From: Planctomycetota bacterium
GTDB taxonomy: Bacteria > Planctomycetota > UBA8742 > UBA2392
Direction: 5' to 3'
Assembly: GCA_027493625.1 (NCBI GenBank)
Contig: JAOSKM010000001.1
Coordinates: 84,657-148,656, forward strand
DNA length: 64,000 bases
The notes beneath the pieces were generated by a model. It saw only the letters and a program-made list of their open reading frames with translations, was not told the origin of the DNA and searched no databases. The stretch's first letter is position 1; each line of letters starts with the position of its first letter. The translations under genes and the position numbers were made by a program. Shown piece by piece: positions 35,552 to 44,350 of the stretch.

Positions 35552-37867
35552 CTATTCGTCCAGGAACAGGGCGTACTGCTGCTCCATGATCTCGCTGCCG
35601 TTCTTGCGGTCTTCGCGCGGGTAGCGGTCTTTGCCGCCGCCGGTGTCCATGAAGATGCCGAAGTTCTTGGCCAGGCGCCCACCGCCGTACTCGGCGTTTC
35701 CCGCGTTGCCGATGGTGGTTTTTGCGCCGCGGTAGTTGTCGGCCCCGCCGGCGTCCCAGAAGATGCCGAAGCCGTTCTGCGCGCAGGCGCCCAAACCAAG
35801 GCCGTCGCAGCGGTAGTTGTCGTCGCCGCCGCCGTCGTAGAAGTAGCCCGTCACGATGTCCCAGGTGCCGCCGATGCTGGCGGCCGTCTTGCCCTCGTAA
35901 ACGTCATTGCCCTTGTCGTCCATGAACACGCCCACGGCCGCGTGGGCCGCGGCCGCGAGGCCGTAGCGCGAACTGTGGTAGATGTCGTCGCCTTCCATGT
36001 CGCGCACGGCGCCGATGGCCATGAAGTAGCCGCAGCCGAGGCCGAACTCGCCGGCGTCGTAGATGTCGTTGCCCTTGACGTCCACCACCAGGCCGATTCC
36101 GCCGCAGGCCAGCGTGCGCCAACCGAAGCCACAGCCGATGCCGCCGCCGAACCATTCGCCCTTGGTGCCGTAGGGGCTGGGCTCGCCGCCGGTGCAGCGG
36201 TAGCGGTCGTCGCCGGAGTGATCCAGCACGAAGCCCACCCCGCCCGGCTGGCCGACGCCGACGGAGAGCGTGTGGGAGTCGTAAAGGTCGTTGCCCTCCA
36301 GGTCGATCACACCGCCCACGCCATAAGCCGCGCAACCGATGGAGTTGTTGCCGCCCAGGTAGCGGTCGTTGCCCTTGCGGTCGATTAAAAGGCCGATGCC
36401 GCCAAAGGCCGCGCCGATGCCCCAATCGGAACACTCGTAGGTGTCGTTGCCGTCGTGGTCATCAATGATCGCCGTGCCCAGCACGCCACAAGCCACGCCC
36501 CACTTGCTGGTCGATCGGTAGTGATCGTTGCCGGCGTGGTCGATGACCACCTGAACAGGGGCAGCTACCCGCGTGACGCCACAATCCACGTACTCGTCAT
36601 CACCGCCGAGATCGACGATCACCGCAGGCATGTTCTCGCCGCCCTTCCATACGTTGCGTTCCCGCCCGCCGATGGCGACGAGGCCGGCAGTCGTCTGAAT
36701 GCAAACGGCCTCGCCTTCGACAAAAGTCGACAAGTCAACTCCCTTCGGCGGAGACGCCTCGGGAAACTCATCGCGGAACATCTTCGCCCAGCCGTCAATC
36801 TGGTTGAGCAGGCTTCCCAGATTGAGGATCACTGACGCGACGTCTCGCTTGATTGCCCGCATGTTGTCAACGACCTGAGCGGACACCGCAAAGCCGGGCT
36901 CGCCTCTCCACGAAAACACAAACGTGGTGACGCGCGAACAGACTGCGGCCCACTCCTCTGCGTCCTCGGGTCGTGTAACGCAGTCTAGTTGGCCGATCAG
37001 GAGCGAAAGCGCCTTTGCGAACAGCTCAGTCTCGCCCTTCACCGGCTCCGTTGTTGGTTCGACAACGGCTTCCCGGTCCACGTCCAACAGTCGTAAGAGG
37101 GGCAACCTCAGGTCACCGAATGGGAATCCCAAGCCACCCGAGCGTCCAAAATCTTCGCCCACAACCTGTATCCACTGATGCGCGCTGAGTGGATCGCTGA
37201 GCAGCAGGTCGGTGCTGCTTAGATTCTCGTAGCTGTCCCACAGGTCGAGTTCGCGTTCGTGGGCGGCCAGCAGGTTGTCCCACTCGCCCTGCAGCTTGTG
37301 TTTTTCCACCAGCGGCCACAGCTTCTCGCGCAGGGGGCCGCCCTTGGTCACGGCCTCGTTCTTGCGCCAATCGTAGCCGCGCTGGCGTTTGTCGAGGCTC
37401 GTGTACAGCTCTTTGAAGGCCTGCTTGGGATCGCCCAGCTTGATCTTCACCGTGTGCACCAGGCGTTTCTCGCCATCGCCCGGTGAAGCGATCTCCACTT
37501 CGACGATCTCGCCGGGCTTGGTGGCGTAGAGGTTGCGGCAGAAGTCATCGAGCGTCTTCAGCTCTTTCCCGTTCCACTTGAGCAGCTGGTCCTTCTCCTG
37601 GATCACGATGTTGCCGTCCGCGTCTTTCGCGCCGCCCTGGTACACGGTCAGGTCGTCGCGCATGGCGATACCGATGCTGCCGAAGGTCCACTTGCGCGGC
37701 GGCTTGTACTCCGCGTCCTGGGCCACGAACGACGAAGCGAAAATCAGCATCAGCAACGCAACCCAAACAAAACGCAACCGCGAAGCACCGCAAAGGGCCG
37801 CGAAGGCCGGCGTTCTCTTCGTGGTCCTTCGTGGTCCTTCGTGGTTAACCGCAGTCGCCTTCGCCAT
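35552..37867 (-). CDS. Exported PDZ protein with twelve DxxGNDxY solenoid repeats
   Basis: 771 residues. The hydrophobic signal segment (about 30-48, LRFVWVALLMLIFASSFVAQ) is preceded by a basic stretch NHEGPRRTTKR that is encoded by an interspersed CTTCGTGG repeat. Then a PDZ-like domain (about 55-145), a helical middle domain, and from about residue 420 to the end about twelve repeats of roughly 25 residues with the core D-x-x-G-[ND]-D-x-Y followed by Gly-rich sequence (for example IDRKGNDRYLGG, VDVKGNDIYDAG). This looks like a beta-solenoid, perhaps binding calcium, somewhat like RTX repeats but longer. The ATG at 37867 has AGGAG at ideal spacing. No known family was recognised. Confidence 0.75.
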   Translation of the reverse strand: MAKATAVNHEGPRRTTKRTPAFAALCGASRLRFVWVALLMLIFASSFVAQDAEYKPPRKWTFGSIGIAMRDDLTVYQGGAKDADGNIVIQEKDQLLKWNGKELKTLDDFCRNLYATKPGEIVEVEIASPGDGEKRLVHTVKIKLGDPKQAFKELYTSLDKRQRGYDWRKNEAVTKGGPLREKLWPLVEKHKLQGEWDNLLAAHERELDLWDSYENLSSTDLLLSDPLSAHQWIQVVGEDFGRSGGLGFPFGDLRLPLLRLLDVDREAVVEPTTEPVKGETELFAKALSLLIGQLDCVTRPEDAEEWAAVCSRVTTFVFSWRGEPGFAVSAQVVDNMRAIKRDVASVILNLGSLLNQIDGWAKMFRDEFPEASPPKGVDLSTFVEGEAVCIQTTAGLVAIGGRERNVWKGGENMPAVIVDLGGDDEYVDCGVTRVAAPVQVVIDHAGNDHYRSTSKWGVACGVLGTAIIDDHDGNDTYECSDWGIGAAFGGIGLLIDRKGNDRYLGGNNSIGCAAYGVGGVIDLEGNDLYDSHTLSVGVGQPGGVGFVLDHSGDDRYRCTGGEPSPYGTKGEWFGGGIGCGFGWRTLACGGIGLVVDVKGNDIYDAGEFGLGCGYFMAIGAVRDMEGDDIYHSSRYGLAAAAHAAVGVFMDDKGNDVYEGKTAASIGGTWDIVTGYFYDGGGDDNYRCDGLGLGACAQNGFGIFWDAGGADNYRGAKTTIGNAGNAEYGGGRLAKNFGIFMDTGGGKDRYPREDRKNGSEIMEQQYALFLDE
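37815..37860. repeat. CTTCGTGGTC short repeat in the 5' end of the solenoid gene
   Basis: Three tandem copies of CTTCGTGGTC/CTTCGTGGTT followed by AACCGCAGT. The same sequence borders the 282-bp array (41405-41476). Here it lies inside the open reading frame and supplies residues about 6-17 of the protein. Confidence 0.65.
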
Positions 37868-37958
37868 GACAGCTCCTGAATTTTCGGGCAATCGTTGATC
37901 TCGGCCGTTAACCTGCTATCGATTCGACTCGACGCCAACGGAAATCTGAGAGATAGGC

Positions 37959-40900
37959 ATGAGCCAGAGGACGCTTCTTCTCGCCCTCCCGGTGGTCGCG
38001 CTGTTGGTGTTGGCCGCCGTCGTTTTCCTGGTCAGTAGCGACACCTTCTCGCTGTTCGGCGGCGAGGCCGGGCCCGCCAACCGCGGCAACGTGCAGGTCG
38101 CCGGCCTTGAGGACCCCTTTGCCGAGCAGTCGGACCCCGCCGCGAACATCAAGTTCGACGGGCGCGACGAGCACGGCCGTTACATCCTGGGTCCCGAAGG
38201 CGAGCACATCTACATCGACAGCAACGGCCGCCGCTACGTGCTGGGCCCCGGTGGCAAGCGCATCTACGTGGACGAGCACGGCCGTCCGCTAGGCCCCGAC
38301 GGCAAGCCGCTCAGGGGCGGCAGCACCGGCGGCAGTGAAAGCGGCAGCGGTGGGGGAAGCACCAGCGCCGGCGGCGAAGGTAAAGAGGCCGCCGAGCCGA
38401 CCGAGAAAGAAGAAAAGAAGCCGGCCGATCTCAGCGGCCAGGTGGTGGACGACTTCGGCAACGCCTACGAGGGCGCGCAAGTAAAGCTCGCGATCGAGGG
38501 CGGCGAAGCGCGCAGCGCCGACACCGACGAAGAAGGCAACTTCGTGTTCGCGCAGTTGCCGTCCGAGCGCACACTGACACTCACGGCCGCCGACGCCTGG
38601 GGCAACAGCAGCAAACCCTACACCACGCGGCTGGCGCCCGGAGCGACAAAGTTGAAGTCTCCGCTGGTGCTGCCGCGCGACACCGCAATCCGCGGCGTGG
38701 TGCGCGACGCTGACAGCGGCCTTCCGATTGAAGGCGCGCAGGTGCTGCTGTTCGCGCCGGACAACCAGCGCAATCCGAAAGAAAGCCTGGCCACGGACGG
38801 CGGCGGCGCGTTCGCCTTCCTGCAGCTGACGCCTGCCGGCTACCGGCTGCAGATTACCCGCAACGGCTACGCCCCGCGCATCCTGAACAACGTGGAGCCT
38901 CCGGCCATCCTCACCGTGGAGATGTCGCCCGGCGCGGTCATCACCGGCACGATCAGCGACGATGAAGGCAACCCTGTACCCGGCGCACAAGTGAGCTGCG
39001 ACTTTGACGCCGAGCCCGCCCAGCACTTCCACACGGAAGCCATCACGGACGAAACCGGCTACTACGTCGTGAAGTGCCAGCCGGAAAGCCAGCACAACGT
39101 GATCAGCGTGATCGCACCCGGCCACCAGTCCGCGCAGAAGACCCTGGTGAAAAGCGGCAGCGAGGGCGTGAACTTCAAGCTGAAGCCATCGGGCAACGTG
39201 GTGCTGCGCGGGCGGCTGCTGACCGGCTCGGGCACGCCGGTGCAGCAGGCCAGCTTCTTCAGTTACGACGACGCGGCCAAGTACATCAAGATCATCCAGA
39301 GCGTCGGCCCCAACGCCGAAGGCGTGTTCTGGTGCGAAACCAAGCCTGAGGCCGTCGAGCTGCTGGTGCGCAGCAACGGCCTGGCCGAAGTGCGCGCCAA
39401 GTACACCCCCGCGCCCGGCGGAGAAGTCGAGCTGGGCGACCTGTACATGGGCCAGGGCTACAACGTGTTCGGGCGCATCACCCGCAAGGGCGAGCCCGAG
39501 ACGTACATCGAGGGCGCGGACGTCAGCAGCGGCGCGGCGAAAACCACCAGTGACAAGGAGGGCAAGTATCACCTCGAGGGCCTGGGCGCTGCCGAGTTCA
39601 TCGTGCGCGTGCTGCACCCCGCCTACCTGGGCACGGCCGTGCGCGTCACTCCCAAGCCCGGCGAGCACGAGATCGAACTGAACCTGGAGCTTTCGACAGC
39701 CGACTTCGACGGCCGCCTGCGCATCACCGACGCGGAAACACAGCAGCCGCTCGCGGGCGCGACAGTAACGGTAGTTGCCTACAACATGGTGCTGGCCAGC
39801 GACGCCGAGGGCATGGTGCACGTAACCGGCCTGTCGAGCATGAAGGTGGACGTGCGGATCGAGAAGGCGGGCTACGCCACGGTCAACACCAAGCTGGATG
39901 CCGACGCGCCCGACAAGACCGCCGCCAAGCCGCCGCAGGAAGTCGTCATGCAGCGCGGCAACACCATCCACGGCGTGTGCACCAGCAACGGCGAGCCGCT
40001 GCCCGGCGCCACCAAGGTCGAGATCTGGGACACCGGCAAGCTGGCCGTCACGGTGTACACCGACACGGACGGCAAGTACGCGACGGACAGTCTGCCCGTC
40101 GGCCGGTACTTCGTGGGCCTGCCGGACTTCCACTATGCGGCGCGCGCCGTTGAACTCACCGAGGAAGGCGCCGAATTCGACATCGAGATCGGCACCATCT
40201 GCCACCTGAAAGGCCGCCTGCTGCGCAGCGACGGCCAGCCCCACGCCAACGCCGGCATCTACATCTACCGGCGCGAAAACGTGTACTGGTGCGCGACCAT
40301 CCACACCGGCCCCGACGGCCGTTATGAAGTCAGCAACCTGTTTCCCGGCGAGTGGGTGTTCTGCGCGCTCAAGACCCAGGGCGACACGGCGGCGCAGTTC
40401 GCGGTCAACGTCAGCGTCGAGAACCCGGGCTGGAACACGATCGACGTGAACCTGCCCGCCATCACCGGCGTGATGACCGGCCGCGTGACCTACCCGGACG
40501 GCAAGCCGGTCAAGCGCGCGCGGGTGGCGGTGACGAACCTGAGCGCTAACTTTGCCCGCGCGCTGCTGGCCGCCTACGTGGTGACCGATGACAACGGCTA
40601 CTACACCGCCGAGCGCTTGGAAAACGGTATGCAGATGCAGGCCCGCGTGGGCGGCTACCAGGACGAGGCCAAGACCGCGACGGCCTTCAGCGAAGTGGTC
40701 ACCATCCCGGCCGACAACTCACCCGTTGAGGCCGACATTGTGGTAGCGCGCGAAGGCGTGACGGTGCGGGCCACCATGCGCCGCGCGGACGGCGGCCCGA
40801 TCCAGAGCGGCGGGCCGTTGTGTTACCTGTACGATGCCGAGGGCCGGCTGAGCGGGCTGTACTTCGGCGGCAGCGGTTTCAGCGGCACCATCGACATCTA

Positions 40901-41045
40901 CGACGTGCCGCCCGGCAGCTACACGCTGGTGGTGTCCAACCGCGGCATGAAGCAGGCGCAGGTACAGATCACCGCGGGTACCGGCAACATCACCAGCGGC
41001 ATCGAGGTGATCATCGAGCCCGAGGACAGGAGCAGCGGCGGATGA
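37959..41045 (+). CDS. Membrane-anchored protein with multiple carboxypeptidase-regulatory-like domains
   Basis: 1,028 residues. It begins with an N-terminal membrane anchor (residues about 5-27), followed by a repeat of LGPEGEHIYIDSNG / LGPGGKRIYVDEHG type (residues 68-110), then a Gly/Ser and Glu/Lys linker. From residue 145 to the end come about nine beta-sandwich domains of the carboxypeptidase-regulatory (CnaB-like) type, each with a G-x-V-x-D-x-x-G-x-P-[IV]-x-G-A-x-V core and a D-x-x-G-x-[FY] strand (IRGVVRDADSGLPIEGAQV, TGTISDDEGNPVPGAQVSC). Probably a periplasmic adhesion or structural protein. Its stop overlaps the next ATG (ATGA), so both are one operon. Confidence 0.8.
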   Translation: MSQRTLLLALPVVALLVLAAVVFLVSSDTFSLFGGEAGPANRGNVQVAGLEDPFAEQSDPAANIKFDGRDEHGRYILGPEGEHIYIDSNGRRYVLGPGGKRIYVDEHGRPLGPDGKPLRGGSTGGSESGSGGGSTSAGGEGKEAAEPTEKEEKKPADLSGQVVDDFGNAYEGAQVKLAIEGGEARSADTDEEGNFVFAQLPSERTLTLTAADAWGNSSKPYTTRLAPGATKLKSPLVLPRDTAIRGVVRDADSGLPIEGAQVLLFAPDNQRNPKESLATDGGGAFAFLQLTPAGYRLQITRNGYAPRILNNVEPPAILTVEMSPGAVITGTISDDEGNPVPGAQVSCDFDAEPAQHFHTEAITDETGYYVVKCQPESQHNVISVIAPGHQSAQKTLVKSGSEGVNFKLKPSGNVVLRGRLLTGSGTPVQQASFFSYDDAAKYIKIIQSVGPNAEGVFWCETKPEAVELLVRSNGLAEVRAKYTPAPGGEVELGDLYMGQGYNVFGRITRKGEPETYIEGADVSSGAAKTTSDKEGKYHLEGLGAAEFIVRVLHPAYLGTAVRVTPKPGEHEIELNLELSTADFDGRLRITDAETQQPLAGATVTVVAYNMVLASDAEGMVHVTGLSSMKVDVRIEKAGYATVNTKLDADAPDKTAAKPPQEVVMQRGNTIHGVCTSNGEPLPGATKVEIWDTGKLAVTVYTDTDGKYATDSLPVGRYFVGLPDFHYAARAVELTEEGAEFDIEIGTICHLKGRLLRSDGQPHANAGIYIYRRENVYWCATIHTGPDGRYEVSNLFPGEWVFCALKTQGDTAAQFAVNVSVENPGWNTIDVNLPAITGVMTGRVTYPDGKPVKRARVAVTNLSANFARALLAAYVVTDDNGYYTAERLENGMQMQARVGGYQDEAKTATAFSEVVTIPADNSPVEADIVVAREGVTVRATMRRADGGPIQSGGPLCYLYDAEGRLSGLYFGGSGFSGTIDIYDVPPGSYTLVVSNRGMKQAQVQITAGTGNITSGIEVIIEPEDRSSGG

Positions 41046-41377
41046 GCGGCAGAAACGGATTGATCATCGGCCTGCTGGCCGGCCTGGTGTGCGGCTTGTT
41101 CGGCGTGATCCTCACCATGCACCTGATCAGCAACGACATCATCGAGAAGCAGTCGGCGGCGTATGCCCAGGGCCTGCAGGACGGGGTCAAGAAGGCTGCC
41201 GCCGACGGGCTCGATATCAGCTCGCAGCTCAATCAGGGCATGGCCGATGAAAACGCGCAACTGGTCGAGACGCTGCATACCACGCGCACGCAGCTGGAGG
41301 CCCTGCAAGGCCGCGACGACCTGACGCCGCAGGCCAAGGATCAGATCGCGGGGATCATCACCGGCCTGCAGGACTGA
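41042..41377 (+). CDS. Small membrane protein with coiled-coil tail, partner of upstream gene
   Basis: 111 residues. A Gly-rich membrane helix at residues about 6-28 (GLIIGLLAGLVCGLFGVILTM) is followed by a helical, probably coiled-coil, periplasmic tail. ATGA overlap with the preceding large surface protein suggests translational coupling and a shared role, but no family is recognised. Confidence 0.65.
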   Translation: MSGRNGLIIGLLAGLVCGLFGVILTMHLISNDIIEKQSAAYAQGLQDGVKKAAADGLDISSQLNQGMADENAQLVETLHTTRTQLEALQGRDDLTPQAKDQIAGIITGLQD

Positions 41378-41474
41378 TTGGTACTGCAACTGCGGTAAAC
41401 CACCAAGAGCCACGAAGGGCCACGAAGAGCGGCGGGTCACGCTTTCCTTCGTGGTCCTTCGTGGGCAACCGCAG
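41378..41474. repeat. Inverted CCACGAAG/CTTCGTGG repeat at array border
   Basis: The left arm (41398-41430) has CCACCAAGAGCCACGAAGGGCCACGAAG; the right arm (41447-41465) has CTTCGTGGTCCTTCGTGGG. Together they form a hairpin of degenerate 9-base units, the same short repeat seen at 37815-37860. Confidence 0.65.
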
Positions 41475-43165
41475 TTGCTTTCCCAGCTGAGCGCGGCGCA
41501 TGAAAAGCCAACTGCAAAAGCGATTGCCCACGAAGCCGCACGAAGTTCACTAAGCACTGCAACTACAACTGCATCAGCCACGCGGGGGCGCGAAAGCGCT
41601 AAGTGCTTCTTCCAGCTCGAACGCTGCTTCTGTTCGGGGATCGTGACTCAACGCCAGAACTTGCCGGGTGATGGCCGGAGAACAACCAGCCTCCGCGCCT
41701 CCGCGTGGCCTTGGCTCTTCTTCGTGATCCTTCGTGCCCTTCGTGGGCAACCGCAGTTGCTTTCCCAGCTGAGCGCGGCGCATGAAAAGCCAACTGCAAA
41801 AGCGATTGCCCACGAAGCCGCACGAAGTTCACTAAGCACTGCAACTACAACTGCATCAGCCACGCGGGGGCGCGAAAGCGCTAAGTGCTTCTTCCAGCTC
41901 GAACGCTGCTTCTGTTCGGGGATCGTGACTCAACGCCAGAACTTGCCGGGTGATGGCCGGAGAACAACCAGCCTCCGCGCCTCCGCGTGGCCTTGGCTCT
42001 TCTTCGTGATCCTTCGTGCCCTTCGTGGGCAACCGCAGTTGCTTTCCCAGCTGAGCGCGGCGCATGAAAAGCCAACTGCAAAAGCGATTGCCCACGAAGC
42101 CGCACGAAGTTCACTAAGCACTGCAGCTGCAACTGCATCAGCCACGCGGGGGCGCGAAAGCGCTAAGTGCTTCTTCCAGCTCGAACGCTGCTTCTGTTCG
42201 GGGATCGTGACTCAACGCCAGAACTTGCCGGGTGATGGCCGGAGAACAGCCAGCCTCCGCGCCTCCGCGTGGCCTTGGCTCTTCTTCGTGATCCTTCGTG
42301 CCCTTCGTGGGCAACCGCAGTTGCTTTCCCAGCTGAGCGCGGCGCATGAAAAGCCAACTGCAAAAGCGATTGCCCACGAAGCCGCACGAAGTTCACTAAG
42401 CACTGCAGCTGCAACTGCATCAGCCACGCGGGGGCGCGAAAGCGCTAAGTGCTTCTTCCAGCTCGAACGCTGCTTCTGTTCGGGGATCGTGACTCAACGC
42501 CAGAACTTGCCGGGTGATGGCCGGAGAACAACCAGCCTCCGCGCCTCCGCGTGGCCTTGGCTCTTCTTCGTGATCCTTCGTGCCCTTCGTGGGCAACCGC
42601 AGTTGCTTTCCCAGCTGAGCGCGGCGCATGAAAAGCCAACTGCAAAAGCGATTGCCCACGAAGCCGCACGAAGTTCACTAAGCACTGCAGCTGCAACTGC
42701 ATCAGCCACGCGGGGGCGCGAAAGCGCTAAGTGCTTCTTCCAGCTCGAACGCTGCTTCTGTTCGGGGATCGTGACTCAACGCCAGAACTTGCCGGGTGAT
42801 GGCCGGAGAACAGCCAGCCTCCGCGCCTCCGCGTGGCCTTGGCTCTTCTTCGTGATCCTTCGTGCCCTTCGTGGGCAACCGCAGTTGCTTTCCCAGCTGA
42901 GCGCGGCGCATGAAAAGCCAACTGCAAAAGCGATTGCCCACGAAGCCGCACGAAGTTCACTAAGCACTGCAGCTGCAACTGCATCAGCCACGCGGGGGCG
43001 CGAAAGCGCTAAGTGCTTCTTCCAGCTCGAACGCTGCTTCTGTTCGGGGATCGTGACTCAACGCCAGAACTTGCCGGGTGATGGCCGGAGAACAACCAGC
43101 CTCCGCGCCTCCGCGTGGCCTGAGCTTTTCTTCGTGCCCTTCGTGGGCAACCGTAGTTCAGCCTT
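41475..43165. repeat. 282-bp tandem array, six copies
   Basis: Unit starts (TTGCTTTCCCAGCTG) are at 41475, 41757, 42039, 42321, 42603 and 42885, so the period is exactly 282. The last unit diverges near 43120. Units differ at two marker sites: ACTACAAC in units 1-2 versus AGCTGCAAC in 3-6, and AACAACC versus AACAGCC alternating in units 3-6. Because 282 is divisible by 3, a long frame stays open through the array on both strands, but it shows no protein character. Unit ends carry the CTTCGTG repeats. The segment 43166-43209 is unremarkable. Confidence 0.95.
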
Positions 43166-43209
43166 GGCAATGGCAGGCGGCTTCTGCTGCATACCGATTC
43201 CGGTCCGGG

Positions 43210-44310
43210 CTAGGCCGCGAAGTCGGCGAGGTGCACGGGCTGGCGTTTGGCGCCCCAGTTGCCGGGTTTGGGCTCGAACACGCCGGCGCAGGCGGTGCCG
43301 CACCTGGGGCACCTGCCGTCCTTGAGGTTCCATTTCTCGAGCACGTACCAGTCGCGCACGATCAGCTCTTCACCGCAGTTGTGGCAGAGCGTCGTGCCGC
43401 CGTCGGTGTCGTGCACGTTGCCCGTGTACACGTAGTGCATGCCGGCCTGCCGCGCGATGCGGCGGGCGCGGGTCAGCGTGCTTTCGGGGGTGGGGGGCAC
43501 ATCCAGCATCTTGAAGTCCGGGTGAAAGGCCGAGAAGTGCAGCGGCACGTCGGGGCCCAGCTCGCGCAGCATCCACTCGCTGAGGCGCTGCAGCTCCTCG
43601 TCGCTGTCATTCTTGCCGGGGATCAGCAGCGTGGTGACCTCCAGCCAGGTGTCGGTCTCGTGCCGGATGTACTTCAGGGTGTCCAGCACCGGCTGCAGTT
43701 TGCCGATGCAGATCTTCTCGTAGAAATCCTCAGTGAAACCCTTCAGGTCCACGTTGGCGGCGTCCATGTGCCGGTAGAATTCCTTGCGCGGCTCGGCGCA
43801 CTGGTAGCCCGCCGTCACCGCGACGGTCTTGATGCCGCGCTCATGGCAGGCCTTGGCCACGTCGATGGCGTACTCGTGGAAGATCACCGGGTCGTTGTAG
43901 GTGAAGGCCACGCTGCGGCACTTCAGCTTCTCGGCGGCCCTGGCGATCACGTCCGGGGTGGCCTGGTCGGTCAGCGTGTGGAGCTCGCGGCTCTTGCTGA
44001 TGTCCCAGTTCTGGCAGAAGCGGCAGCCCAGGTTGCAGCCCGCGGTGCCGAAGCTGAGGATCGGAGTGCCGGGCAGGAAGTGGTTGAGGGGCTTTTTCTC
44101 GATGGGATCGATGCAGTAGCCGCTGCTGCGTCCCCAGGTGGTCAGCACGATTTCGCCGCCCTGGGCGGCGCGCACAAAGCAGAAGCCGCGCTGGCCGTCG
44201 CGCAGCTTGCACTCGCGCGGGCAGATATCGCACTGCACGCGGCCGTCAGGCAGCTTGTGCCAGTACTTGGTCTTGACGGTGAAGCGCGGATCGAATGTTT
44301 CTTCTGTCAT
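43210..44310 (-). CDS. amrS: AmmeMemoRadiSam-system radical SAM enzyme AmrS
   Basis: Radical SAM protein of 366 residues related to pyruvate-formate-lyase activators. The N-terminal CDICPRECKLRDGQRGFC cysteine cluster is followed by the SAM-binding CxxxCxxC as GCNLGCRFCQNW near residues 90-100. The ending CHNCGEELI and CPRCGTACAGVF gives a C-terminal zinc-like site, all diagnostic of AmrS. The usual partner genes (AMMECR1 domain, Memo domain) are not adjacent, so it stands alone here. The reaction it performs is still poorly known for the family. Confidence 0.88.
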   Translation of the reverse strand: MTEETFDPRFTVKTKYWHKLPDGRVQCDICPRECKLRDGQRGFCFVRAAQGGEIVLTTWGRSSGYCIDPIEKKPLNHFLPGTPILSFGTAGCNLGCRFCQNWDISKSRELHTLTDQATPDVIARAAEKLKCRSVAFTYNDPVIFHEYAIDVAKACHERGIKTVAVTAGYQCAEPRKEFYRHMDAANVDLKGFTEDFYEKICIGKLQPVLDTLKYIRHETDTWLEVTTLLIPGKNDSDEELQRLSEWMLRELGPDVPLHFSAFHPDFKMLDVPPTPESTLTRARRIARQAGMHYVYTGNVHDTDGGTTLCHNCGEELIVRDWYVLEKWNLKDGRCPRCGTACAGVFEPKPGNWGAKRQPVHLADFAA

Positions 44311-44350
44311 AAAGGACAGAACGCGCCCCCGCGCGGAGCCATTCCACGGG

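Noticed and set aside
41451..43325. A 624-codon repetitive protein across the 282-bp array
   Set aside because: The frame is open only because 282 is divisible by 3; both strands are open, composition is not protein-like, and unit ends are known intergenic repeats.
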